A DNA stretch of 64,000 bases from Chiridota heheva (taxonomy: Eukaryota > Echinodermata > Holothuroidea > Apodida > Chiridotidae). The stretch spans positions 617,501 to 681,500 of the forward strand of contig JAIGNY010000745.1 of NCBI GenBank assembly GCA_020152595.1, given 5' to 3'. Positions 1-10,109 of this stretch are shown in pieces. Each line of letters opens with the position of its first letter. The first letter of the stretch is position 1. The translations under genes and the position numbers were made by a program. The notes under the pieces are model-generated. The model saw nothing but the letters and a program-made list of their open reading frames with translations, was not told the DNA's origin and ran no database searches.

Positions 1-192
1 TCGCTGGAATTAGCGTTATTGGTATAGTTGAATTTAATCTCGTCACAATAACCTGATAGTGGTTGATAGTGATTCATGATCAATAAATTTAAGAATAAAA
101 GTATTTTGAATAGATACCGCATAAATGACTTCCGTTGATGACGGTTTAACCATCATATCACAAATTGACCATCAACTCACTTCTCCCTATAG

Positions 193-279
193 CCGTTTAC
201 GTGGCCTGTGCGATTCCACTGTGCGGTATTTTGATACTTATTTTACTCGTCCTGTACTACAAACGGAAAAAGGAAAGCA
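193..279 (+). CDS. Transmembrane exon of the partial membrane-protein gene
   Basis: The exon follows an acceptor TATAG at 188-192. In the third frame it encodes a hydrophobic helix of about 21 residues, rich in Leu, Ile and Val (core GILILILLVL), then Tyr-Tyr-Lys-Arg-Lys-Lys-Glu-Ser. The other two frames give no such pattern. The exon ends at a donor GTAAGT (280). The phase is one base short of what the next exon needs; an extra G here would restore both the perfect donor CAG/GTAAGT and the frame. Confidence 0.6.
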
Positions 280-3200
280 GTAAGTTATATTTATTGGAAA
301 AATAAATTCATAATTGATTTTTCCTCAAAATCTTCTGCACGGGACAATTCCTTGTTTACTTTCAATAGATAGATTTTGATTATTTATCGTCTGACATTCA
401 CACATTGTTTTAAATGAACGAAAAGCTAGTTTTATTTATCATTCTATTATTTTTTTGTTTATGATAACAACTCGCATGTTATTCTATAATTCCTAAATAT
501 GTTTGCATTCATATAGTTCTGCGTATATTACCTTCTTCACGACTATAGCGGAAACACGTTGCATACATGTATATGAAAATTATATGTAAAATGACCGTCA
601 TTTTGAGTTGTCTGATAAGCAGATAAACACACGTCGATGAACAAACAGATAGGCCTACTCAGTGCTACATGACTGGCAGACTGGCATGCAGAATGCTGTT
701 GTTTTGTGAATGGAAGCATAAGCGGGATTTGTGCGTGCACTGAAGTGGGGGCAAAGTCAAAAGTGTGTGAGGGTGGGGGGAGGGGGGACCACATTAAGAT
801 ACACAAGTGCAAAAGACACTGTGGCAAATTTAGAAGAAAAGTGGGACCTCCTTTCCCCAAATCCCGACCATGAATTCAAAAAATAATTTCATCAAGACGC
901 ATTAGCACTCCCTAAAGTCAGCTTTGCACTTTCTTTTAGTAATTTTTTGCGAGTATTTGAAATTAATGATATTCATCTCTTAAGCTCATCTTCTAAATCT
1001 TTATCTCTCCGTACAGAAACCCTACCACCAATAATCTGGAAGCTGGTGAGATTTTCAAATTATTTATCTGTTTATCTTTAGTACGTCTCACAATAACGTT
1101 GCTTTAGCCATGACGTTTCAAGGGAATAACGATTTTGCTATTCGAATCAGTTCAGAACATTTAGACACACCACTGATTCAGACCCGGCTTCAGACTCAAC
1201 ATAGATATTTCTAAAGGTTGCAAAAACGTTAGAAATAGATATTCTACTATATTCAAATATTGCAGTAGGCCTATAACGTTGAATATGAATCATTTTTCTA
1301 AAGGTTATGCACTCTTAGGTATAAAATCAAAATATTAATCGGATGCAAAGATTAAATTTTAAACATATCAACAGTTTCAAAGGTTTGCAGTTTTATTACT
1401 GATTAGAAAGAAAAAAACACAGTCCGAATAGGATGGAAAGCAAAATATGTGCAAAATGGGTTAACAGCTTCAGCTGTTAAGAATACTTATTCTTTTTCTT
1501 CCACAATATAAAGATGAGGACGCGCATAGGAGTACCATAATTTTAAAATTTAAAGCATGAACTGATGAAGGCAGCAAAAAATTTAACATAAACGGATAAA
1601 ACTTGATCGTTTTTACAGCTTTTTGTAATCTCATGCATCAATATGCAAATTTTTGATGTAGTACAGGGCGATCTTGGTATTTTCTTTTGTAAGTTATTTT
1701 TTGTAATGTTTATTCATAATTCTTGAAGTGTTGCAGCAAAATTGGACCAAAGGTTTTTTAGTATTTACCATATACCCCGAATCAAATTTTAGTAGGAATA
1801 GACTTTCTCATTATCTTCAGTGATTATAAGATATAGGAAAGAAATTTAAAGATTTAAATGTATAAAGATTTTGAGCTGTCTGTCCAGTCATACATCACAA
1901 ATTTACCATAAATTAGTATTGATTCTCTTATAAGCAGATAATATTTACTTGTCACGGTACACTCTAAAAACAGTCAGGTGAAATTTCACCACAGCAGTGT
2001 TACTATTCAACCTCAAATCCTAGTGAATATAATCAGCATTTCTTGGTGAAATGTCACCAGAAAATTGTGATTTTTTTAAATTTATTTTGTTACAATTTTT
2101 TATAAATAGTCACGTTGGTTTGAGGCATGGCTGCTGTATAGTTAAGATCCGAAAACTGTTTGTAAGGATCACCTGTTCTTCCTCATTAAATTGTTGTAGG
2201 CAGGTAAAGAATGGAAAAAAAATTGGCTTCAAATATGAAAACGAGATATCTGCCCGCTCAATATACAAATAGCCTATAGGGTCGGCATTACAAATTAGCA
2301 GAAAACTTGATCAATTCAATTGATATTAGGGTTGTGCTCAGTGTTGTGTTTGCTATTGATTGAAGAATGAAAGCATAAATCTTATTTAATAAAAGGGCAC
2401 ATCCACCTAAACTGTAAACGTTGCAGTGGCGTATTTCAGTTTGGTACAAAAAATCGCTAGGGGTAAAGTCATCACCAAATTGTGGTTCATGATATCTTTA
2501 AATGTTAGTATTACCAAGTTTGGGCAATATTTAACCTTCTATTGTGATATTTTACAATTAATTGCCCGAATATTTATAGCATATGTATAGCATATTATAT
2601 ATCCCAATACTAACATTTTACTTATACGGAATTAAGCCAGGGGCAACTTGCCCATGACCGTTCCCAACTGAATACGGCACGGGTACCGTAATATCTGGGT
2701 ATCGTAATGGTCTAGTTATGTTGGAACGATATTTGCTCTGAAATTCACGAGAACCATAAAAATAGCCAATATTTCTATTAAAATTATTTAGAATTGAATC
2801 ATTTCACAGTCTTTTAATTTTTAAGTGTCAATATGCAATTTTAGGGATGTATGATTGGCAGAAGCGCAACCAGAGGTCTGTGGGTCCCTGGGGAATTTAG
2901 CGTTCGGGCCCCATAACAATTATATCGCAGTGTCATTGCTTGGGGCCCCTCAAATCTCGATTTTTGCTCGGGACTCGTGGGGTTTACCCACCCTTCCCAT
3001 CCTATTGTTGCGCCCCTGATGATTGGGCATATTAAAGAAGCTAATTAGTGAAAACCATTTTGATATCTTATTCCATTTAGGGGTTATTAAGTTTCAAAGA
3101 TTATCAATGTGCTGAAAATAACCAGTGCAGTATCATATGTGATGTCATATTTGTAGATCCAGGTCATATTTGTAGATGCAAGACAATTACAAAAAAAAAT

Positions 3201-5868
3201 TCTTTAAAATGAAAATTAGCGTACGTTACATGGGCAGATGGACAAAGCATGTTCTACATGCATGCATGTAGAACGCATGTTATACCCCATCCCAATAATG
3301 AAACAAACACTGTTTCCAATAGTTTAAAAAGCGGTAATTTATTTTCAAAGAATACATTGAAAAATTGTTTTGGATCTGCAAGTATGACATCCCACTCTAC
3401 ATTGCATCAAGTTTCAAAACACTCGAGAAATTTTAGAAATGTAATAACTCCAAACGGACAAAGATATCAATATGAAATTTACACCAATGTGTTTCTTTAA
3501 TATCTCGTCATATATCATGAAAATGAAAATCTATGCCAATAACACTACATATTTGTGACTACATTTTTCATTTTCTGTAGGCGTGTATGAAGACTCCGAA
3601 AACAGATCATCAATTGTACCACCGACTGCAAAATCAAAATGCAAAGAGAATACAGAAGATAATAGCAACCGGGATAGTTACACAGACGTACCTCCGGGCC
3701 AGATGACCGAGTATTCGTATCTCGATCTTCCTTTTAATAGTTCAAAACCGGAAGACAAAGATCTTTACTACTTTAAACTGAAAGAGCCTGATACAGTTGT
3801 CCGACATAATGAAGTGGATCTTCCTCTTAACAATACAAAAACAGCAGACAAACATCCCGACTATTTTGAAATAGAACGGCCTGATACACCTGACCAATAC
3901 AATGAAGTGGAATTGAAACAAAATAGTGCAGGCCATGCACACAGCCAATCTGATGTGCGCGCGAATCAAACAGGTTATGACAATTTGAAGAGGAGAAATG
4001 ATACTGGTTCACCTTCCCCTGGTTCCAAAGAAAACGACTATAACAGCACCGATATTACTTCTAGTCAGATTGATTATCCATATGATCATCTTCAACGAAA
4101 TAATACTCGCTCCAACAATCAGGCTGGAAATGCGAGCACTTTGAATGAAAATCCATATGACTCTTCATTGGGGACATGCAATGACGGCGAGTACAATCAT
4201 CTGAACAGAGGGAAGAAAGAGCTACAACGATCAGATGACTGTGGTGAAATTTATAAACGTCACCAAGACTTAGATCAAGCTAAAAAAGAAGACCGGCTAA
4301 AATCGACCAGCAACTTTGAAGAGCCTGACATGTTCGGTAGGTCAACAGAAATGAAAGAAGGAAAGAAAACAATAAATGAGACTGGCAATGAACATAAGGA
4401 TGAATCGAGAAATAACCTCACCACCAGCGGAATTGAACATTCAAGTAAGGTTAACGAAAACCGTCAGAATAAAGACTCAAGCAACTATGAAGATCCTGAC
4501 ATGTTTGGTAGGTCTGCAGAAATGATGAAAGGAAAGGAAACAATAAATGAGACTGGAAATGAACATAAGGATGAATTGGGAAATAACCTCACCACCAGCG
4601 GAATTGAACATTCAAGTAAGGTTGACGAAAATCGTCAGAACAAAGACACAAGCAACTATGAAGATCCTAACATGTTTGGTAGGTTCGCAGAAATGATGAA
4701 AGGAAAGGAAACAATAAATGAAACTGGAAATGAACATAAGGATGAATCGGGAAATAACCTCACCACCAGCGGAATTGAACATTCAAGTAAGGTTGACGAA
4801 AACCGTCAGAACAAAGACACAAGCAACTATGAAGATCCTAACATGTTTGGTAGGTCCGCAGAAATGATGAAAGGAAAGGAAACAATAAATGAAACTGGAA
4901 ATGAACATAAGGATGAATCGGGAAATAACCTCACCACCAGCGGAATTGAACATTCGAGTAGGGTTGACGAAAACCGTCAGAACAAAGACACAAGCAACTA
5001 TGAAGATCCTGACATGTTTGGTAGGTCCGCAGAATTGATGGAAGGAAAGGAAACAATACATGAGACTGGAAATGAACATAAGGATGAATCGGGAAATAAC
5101 CTCACCACCAGCGGAATTGAACATTCAAGTAAGGTTGACGAAATCCTGACATGTTTGGTAGGTCCGCAGAATTGTCAGAACAAATGAAGATATGGATGAA
5201 TCGGGAAATAACTCACCACAAGTAAGGTTGATTGAAAACCGTCAGAACAAAGACACAAAAACCGTCAGAACAAAGACACAAGCAACTATGAAGATCCTGA
5301 CATGTTTGGTAGGTCCGCAGAATTGATGGAAGGAAAGGAAACAATAAATGAGACTGGAAATGAACATATGGATGAATCGGGAAATAATCTCACCACCAGC
5401 GGAATTGAACATTCAAGTAAGGTTGACGAAAACCGTCAGAACAAAGACACAAGCAACTATGAAGATCCTGACATGTTTGGTAGGTCCGCAGAAATGATGG
5501 AAGGAAAGGAAACAATAAATGAAACTGGAAATGAACATAAGGATGAATCGGGAAATAACCTCACCACCAGCGGAATTGAACATTCGAGTAAGGTTGACGA
5601 AAACCGTCAGAATAAAGACTCAAGCAACTATGAAGATCCTGACATGTTTGGTAGGTCTGCAGAAATGATGGAAGGAAAGGAAACAATAAATGAGACTGGA
5701 AATGAACATAAGGATGAATCGGGAAATAACCTCACCACCAGCGGAATTGAACATTCAAGTAAGGTTAACGAAAACCGTCAGAACAAAGACACAAGTAACT
5801 ATGAAGATCCTGACATGTTTGGTAGGTCAGCAGAAAATCTGAGGGAAGGAAAAGAAACAATAAAATAG
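193..5868 (+). CDS. 3' part of a single-pass membrane protein with a tyrosine-motif, repeat-rich cytoplasmic tail (partial gene)
   Basis: I do not recognise the protein family. Three exons are visible: 193-279 (transmembrane), 1017-1045 (linker) and 3581 onward (tail). The transmembrane exon is followed by Lys-Arg-Lys-Lys, so the long exon should be cytoplasmic by the positive-inside rule. The first 250 residues of the tail carry several Tyr-x-x-hydrophobic motifs: YSYL (about 3712), YNEV (3898), YDNL (3975), YDHL (4081) and YNHL (4192). Ten 57-residue tandem repeats follow from about 4300, each with one Tyr-Glu-Asp-Pro. This layout suits a receptor or adhesion protein whose tail docks SH2 proteins, which is inference. 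The ectodomain and start are outside the window. The frame breaks once between exons 193-279 and 1017-1045 and meets a stop at 5185-5187 inside a damaged repeat. The frame reopens at 5302 and ends at 5868, followed by AATAAA at 5966. Confidence 0.6.
1017..1045 (+). CDS. 29-nt linker exon of the partial membrane-protein gene
   Basis: It lies between acceptor TACAG (1012-1016) and donor GTGAG (1046). Read in the frame that joins cleanly to the next exon, it gives Asn-Pro-Thr-Thr-Asn-Asn-Leu-Glu-Ala and one base of a Gly codon, which is completed at 3581-3582. Such short juxtamembrane exons are common in receptor tails. Confidence is limited by its size. Confidence 0.45.
2859..3018. mobile_element. 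hAT-like MITE, 160 bp, with 8-bp target-site duplication
   Basis: The element is flanked by perfect direct repeats ATGATTGG (2851-2858 and 3019-3026). Its ends are inverted: CAGAAGCGCAACCAGAGG on the left and, read inward on the other strand, CAGGGGCGCAACAATAGG on the right (14 of 18 identical). The 8-bp duplication and CAGGGGCG-type ends are diagnostic of hAT elements. There is no coding capacity, and the interior is GC-richer than its surroundings. Confidence 0.85.
3222..3405 (+). repeat. Dispersed repeat, left copy
   Basis: This segment aligns with 16622-16805. Shared landmarks are CAGATGGACA, CATGTTCT, TTATAC.GTACCCCAT-like text, TGTTTCCA and TATGACATC.CACTC, with many differences. The copies lie in an intron of the upstream gene and in FAH intron 1. 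Unclassified. Confidence 0.6.
3581..5187 (+). CDS. Long cytoplasmic-tail exon with tyrosine motifs and 57-residue repeats
   Basis: The acceptor is TTTTCTGTAG (3571-3580). The first two bases finish a Gly codon, then Val-Tyr-Glu-Asp-Ser-Glu follows with an open frame for 534 codons. Composition is very hydrophilic (Asn, Glu, Asp, Lys, Ser, Thr) with no hydrophobic segment, so it is probably disordered. Residues 1-245 are non-repetitive and carry the Tyr-x-x-Leu/Val motifs. The 57-residue repeats begin near 4300. The frame stops at 5185-5187, immediately after a 34-nt deletion in the sixth repeat; the last intact-frame unit starts at 5014. Confidence 0.6.
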
Positions 5869-5970
5869 ACTGGAAATGAACATAAGGATGAGTCGGGAAT
5901 TATCCTTACCACCAGTGAAAGTGCAAGTTCGAGTAACCTTACTCGAAAACCGTCAGAACAAAGACAATAA
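4300..5970 (+). repeat. 171-bp tandem repeat, about 10 units, coding
   Basis: The reference ATG (in GACATGTTTGG or a close variant) recurs at 4330, 4501, 4672, 4843, 5014, 5151, 5302, 5473, 5644 and 5815. Spacing is exactly 171 nt except 5014-5151 (137) and 5151-5302 (151). Units differ by a few substitutions, so the array is young or homogenised. It decays into a diverged copy after 5868. Confidence 0.95.
5302..5868 (+). CDS. Continuation of the 57-residue repeat region, same frame
   Basis: Three complete 171-bp units (methionines at 5302, 5473, 5644) and a fourth partial one (5815) are open in the same frame as 3583-5187. The frame ends with TAG at 5866-5868 inside a degenerate last unit, and AATAAA lies 98 bases later. 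If the damage at 5151-5301 is an assembly fault, this is the true C-terminus. If it is real, this is untranslated relic. No methionine here is an obvious independent start. Confidence 0.4.
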   Translation: MFGRSAELMEGKETINETGNEHMDESGNNLTTSGIEHSSKVDENRQNKDTSNYEDPDMFGRSAEMMEGKETINETGNEHKDESGNNLTTSGIEHSSKVDENRQNKDSSNYEDPDMFGRSAEMMEGKETINETGNEHKDESGNNLTTSGIEHSSKVNENRQNKDTSNYEDPDMFGRSAENLREGKETIK

Positions 5971-5971
5971 A
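5966..5971 (+). promoter_or_regulatory. Candidate poly(A) signal of the membrane-protein gene
   Basis: AATAAA lies 98 nt after the last in-frame stop, at the edge of the decayed final repeat. A second gene begins only at about 12 kb, so this is a reasonable end for the upstream transcript. No downstream element was confirmed. Confidence 0.35.
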
Positions 5972-6879
5972 GAACCTGATCTGAAAATGAGCATGTCATT
6001 TTCTTAAAGGACAAGTTTTACAGCTCATATACAGTTCTACACACTTAAATGCAAGTGTATAATCTTATAAAAACTTTTTTACACATTTGTTGAGCGTTAC
6101 GTCATCAGAAATTTCTGACAATTTGACAAAGAATTCACCGAAATTTTAGGAAAAGTACCTAAAAATGAACTAAATATCTTGAAAATGAAAGAAATTTCCT
6201 AAATTTTTTCCGAGAATTGGCTGATTGAAGGAGATTTTCTGATTAACAGCAACGTCAGTGATGGAACCTTATTAATCAGTGCAATATTTCCACTTGTGAT
6301 CGGGGATTATTTTAGGTTCCTGCCTGGTTTTCCCCTCACCGTTTTAGATGTGACCCTTTCTACGCCCCTGCCTAACATGCCTAACACCGTACCAATATGA
6401 TTGGGAGTAGTACAGGGTACATTTAATACGAATGTGATGGCGCCTTTTACTTTTGTCATTTACAAGTTCTTCAGCCTCCCCCACACCTTTTTCAAAAAAT
6501 GATCCGCGGTCCCTGGTACGGGGTAGTTTTTTTTTCTTCAATATTTAAAAGAGCCTTTTCATCTCTAAAAGCGGCACTTTTCATCTCTAAAAAGGATACG
6601 TTTTTTAACATTTCATAAAAGTGTGTGAGGGAGGAGGCATGTCCCCATGTATTCGCAACTTTTTTAAATAGGCCCAATTCAGCTCTTTCCTAAGGATACT
6701 TAGGCCTACTTCATAAACCGGCTATCGTCCTTTTTTTTGCTCAATTTATTTCATTCTCGACATTAATAGAAAAACAAACAAGAAACGTGAATGGCTAATT
6801 GAAACAACAAAAGGTGCAATTGAGTGTACAGTATTGAAGGCTTAAACATCGAATAAAGTCGTTTTCACGTCTTTCCATT
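5972..6879. other. Intergenic DNA, nothing recognised
   Basis: AT-rich sequence with short ORFs that carry no recognisable motif. A purine/pyrimidine-skewed patch lies at 6300-6700. Confidence 0.5.
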
Positions 6880-6884
6880 TGCTA

Positions 6885-7620
6885 ATATGAGTACTCATTT
6901 TCCCCTTTAAGCTCTGCTATATAACTTTCAATGCAATAAACTTCCCTCAGCTTATTGAGGAACTGCACACTGGAGGGGCGAATATTTTGCCTTCTACACC
7001 TATAAATAACTTGCTTACCTATAATAATTTTGTATTCTACCTGAGTGCCAAAAAAACAAAGTTTAGAGCTGTTTAAATCTACAACACTAAGAAAATTAAA
7101 CAAACACTTAACTCCCAAACAAAAATCTTTTACAATAATACAGTCTGTAAAGAAATGGTGTAAGGTCTTAGGGTCTATGCCACAAAAAGTGCACTTACAA
7201 CACTCGGTTAAATTCACCCTGAAAAGCCACTGATTTAAATGAAGTATGTTATGAATAACATTGACATGAAAATTCCTCCCTCTACTATCAATTGTATAGA
7301 CAAAGGGTAGCATAAAAACTTCCCTAATCTGACAATCTGCAAGGCCGAAACCGTAATTAAGCTTTCTCCTAACAGCCTAATGGTGGTAGTTTAGATAACT
7401 TCGCGCTAGCAGAACTTTGTACACATTTTTACAAAAAAACACATTATCAATTGGTCTAAGCTTTCCATTAATGATAACCGACAACTTATAAATATTAAGC
7501 GACATTGACCGTTGGTCCACATGAACATTCTTGATACGATTTACATTTATCTTCCAATCTGAACGAATAGCACAATACAGGCTAATCATTCTAAAATACT
7601 CAATATGTGTCACACACCTC
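6885..7620 (-). pseudogene. L1/Tx1-like LINE, ORF2 C-terminal fragment
   Basis: On the minus strand, two broken frames (7613-7377 and 7313-6882) give the tail of a non-LTR reverse transcriptase. A Leu-Pro-Phe motif and a hydrophobic helix are followed by the zinc motif CTFCGIDPKTLHHFFTDC (C-x2-C-x7-H-x4-C), typical of L1/Tx1-type ORF2 ends. The reverse-transcriptase core is absent, so it is a 5'-truncated dead copy. The same motif type recurs at 58.7 kb. Confidence 0.75.
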
Positions 7621-8469
7621 CTTTCACCTGCTCAAACGAAATTAGCTTACCAGTAAGAAATCACCTGACCTATAACAGTACAACATCCTTTAAAAAAATC
7701 CATGGTATAAACACCGCTTATTGTCAATCTTTTATTCTACTTATCTACAGATCTATCACTCTTTAGTTTTACATAGGCCCATGGGCGGATCCAGAAGGAA
7801 GGGGAGGGGGAGGGGGAGGGGGATAGGGTGGGCCCCTCTTTAGCCACCTCTCTTTTCCGGTCAAAAAAACAACTTAGGCAATAATTTCATACGCTTCCTC
7901 GCATGTAATATTTCTTGAGCAATAAGAATTTTGTAATTATATCTTTTAGTGTGAATTGATCAAAATCATGTTAGGCGAACTAGTAAAAGTGAACACCAAT
8001 GCTTAAAATTAGAATTAGAATAGATGTGGTATTACTTTAGTGCTTCTTCTTACCCAATTGTAAGTATACGCGCGTATCATTAAGTACGTACATATGGCTT
8101 GTTAATCACGGCAGATCACAGAGATAGCTGAACGTAAACATATAGCTAAGTATAGACTGAACTTGGTTTTATTTTAAATCATGGACGATCCTCCCCAAAA
8201 AAGAAAAGAGGTATACAAAGTTTGGATAGTTTTTTTGGGAATCAGAAGGATATAGGACATCCTCATCTTTCGCGCAGGGACTTACATCCACGCTTATAGG
8301 AGCTCAGTCTTTCAATAATTATCAAAACCCCACACCTCGGCCACCATGGGGGTAGATCAAGGGAGAGGGGGGGGGGAGCATACATCTCACACTTTTTGAC
8401 AAATTAAAAGTAAAATGTGTTTGAACATTAAGCATGTTTTGAGTCATTTTGCGCCCAATCTAAAGCCTG

Positions 8470-8600
8470 AAATATTAGATATTCCAGGAGCTTCGCTCCC
8501 TGGATCCCACCGGGGCTTTTCCCCTGGACCCTACCAGGAGCCCTTTAGCGGGCCCCTGAAGCCCACGCCCAACGTCTCGCGCTCGGATTCCCGCTAACAC
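8470..8600. repeat. GC-rich repeat-like block, unclassified
   Basis: A block of GGAGCTTCGCTCC, CCACCGGGGC and GGGCCCCTG-like words stands out from AT-rich surroundings and contains small inverted repeats. It looks like the body of a transposable element, but no ends were identified. Confidence 0.35.
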
Positions 8601-8734
8601 AGCAATATCTTTCCACAACTTCAAATCACCCCTTCATGCTCTTCCTCGCCACTCCCTTTTTACAAATCCTAGATCCGTCACGGAGGCCTATGTTCATATG
8701 GCCATGTCTTGAGAAAGAGAGCTTGAGCATTCAA

Positions 8735-8950
8735 AGACAGCCCTCACTCGGGCACCTGAGTGGAGGAGAAGAAAAGGAAGACCTCGAGAGACTTTGCAGA
8801 GGACTGCTCTGAGAGAAAGAAATGAGATGGGTGCATCACATGGGGATAAGCAAGTGTAGCTGCAAATGACAGGACAAAATGTCGAAAGATAATTTATGGC
8901 CTTATTCCCTCACGAGAGAGAAGGAACTGATGAGGATGTTAATACAGTCC
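8735..8950 (+). pseudogene. RTE-like LINE, C-terminal scrap
   Basis: The + strand reads Arg-Arg-Arg-Lys-Gly-Arg-Pro-Arg-Glu-Thr, then Gly-Ala-Ser-His-Gly and a Phe-Met-Ala-Leu-Phe-Pro block. This matches the KRKRGRPRxTW...W......L..CP ending common to endonuclease/reverse-transcriptase LINE proteins. Stop codons interrupt it. Only the last 70 or so codons remain. Confidence 0.6.
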
Positions 8951-9807
8951 AGGAGATTCCCTCTTCAAGAAAAAAAAACATATTTTTTTCTTGAAAAGGA
9001 GAAAACCTATGTAAATTATGTAACTTCCGGATTTCCATTAACAAGTGCTTTTTAATTTTTAATCTACGGTTTTTAATTAGCTTTATGCGGTCATTGTATG
9101 TGCGAAATGATCAAGGCTGCCTCGTGTGCATTCCTGTTTGTGTAATAGACATTCTGACCGTTCCTTTCTTGTATGGTACTGGATGATGTTTGCGTCACTT
9201 CAATAATCCCCAGCGAAAACAGGCCAGAATTTGTAAGCTTGTCATTAAATCTATCTTAAACGGCGTAGTGGATATCCATTTGGGGCACGGATAATTTGTA
9301 GATTAATAAGTATAGATTTTGAAAATGCAAAAATGAAATTGACCTACTTGGTTAAAAACATTTCTAGAACCCATACAAGTTATGTGCCATAGCATTACGC
9401 TCTTTCGTTAGAGGTATCATGGGTAATCTTCAAAATGGCGTGTGAGATTTTCTTGGTCACACGTTAAATCATTGCTTTATTTATTTGACTATAGAAGATA
9501 CTTTTACTAGAGAAGGTACAATACTAGAGAAGATAATTTTTTTAGCTCTTATTCTGCTCGTCCTTGTAGAAATTCACTGGAAGGCCGTAGCCTGTGTTTA
9601 ATACTTGTGCTATATTGATGTTTCAAACCATCTGTCAGTGCTTTTTGTTATGATGCTTTTTGTTGTTGTTATGACTTTTATCAATTCTTTTATAATCAAA
9701 TGACAATTATATTTTTGTTTCAAAAAATGTATATACCGTACATAAATGATGCTGTATTGCTATATTGTAACAAGACAACGCAGAAAACATTAAAAAAGAT
9801 GGAACAA

Positions 9808-9897
9808 AATTATTATTATTATCATCATTACTATAATTATCATTACAATTATTGTCATTATTATCAATATTATTATTATCATTATTGTTGTTGTTAC
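9808..9897. repeat. Imperfect ATT/ATC microsatellite
   Basis: A run of TTA/ATT/CAT triplets with interruptions, ending in GTTGTTGTTACG. Confidence 0.85.
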
Positions 9898-10109
9898 GCC
9901 CGGTGCTTCATGGGTAAGCGGCTAAGCCGCTGATCTGAACTGCTGTGCCTCAAAACAAAACCTCTTAGATAACATAAGAAGATTACGGGCTAAGAAGGGT
10001 TAGTCACCCCATAAAAAGCCCAAACTAAATACCACCACCACCACAAAAAAAAAAAAGACGCCCAGAGTTAGTAAAGAACTTATCAATGTTGACTTTGAAA
10101 TTTTGAACA

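Larger units (their letters stand above)
280..3580 (+). other. Introns of the membrane-protein gene
   Basis: AT-rich non-coding DNA lies either side of the 29-nt exon. It contains a hAT-like MITE (2859-3018) and the left copy of a dispersed repeat (3222-3405). The small ORFs on either strand show no domain or codon signal, and a further micro-exon cannot be excluded. Confidence 0.5.

Noticed and set aside
4783..5124. Minus-strand ORF with Cys/Phe-rich repeats
   Set aside because: Antisense shadow of the 171-bp coding repeats, whose + strand frame continues from a spliced exon with a transmembrane exon upstream.
6350..6375. CTACGCCCCTG as a right end of a hAT-like MITE
   Set aside because: No matching left end or 8-bp duplication was found upstream.
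7783..8685. Possible 0.9-kb DNA transposon with GGGCGGATCCAG / CTAGATCCGTCAC ends
   Set aside because: The inverted match is short and imperfect. The flanking AGGCC words are too common in this genome to count as a target duplication.
9890..9990. tRNA-like head (GGTGCTTCATGGGTAAGCGG)
   Set aside because: An A-box-like word is present but no B box at the right distance.
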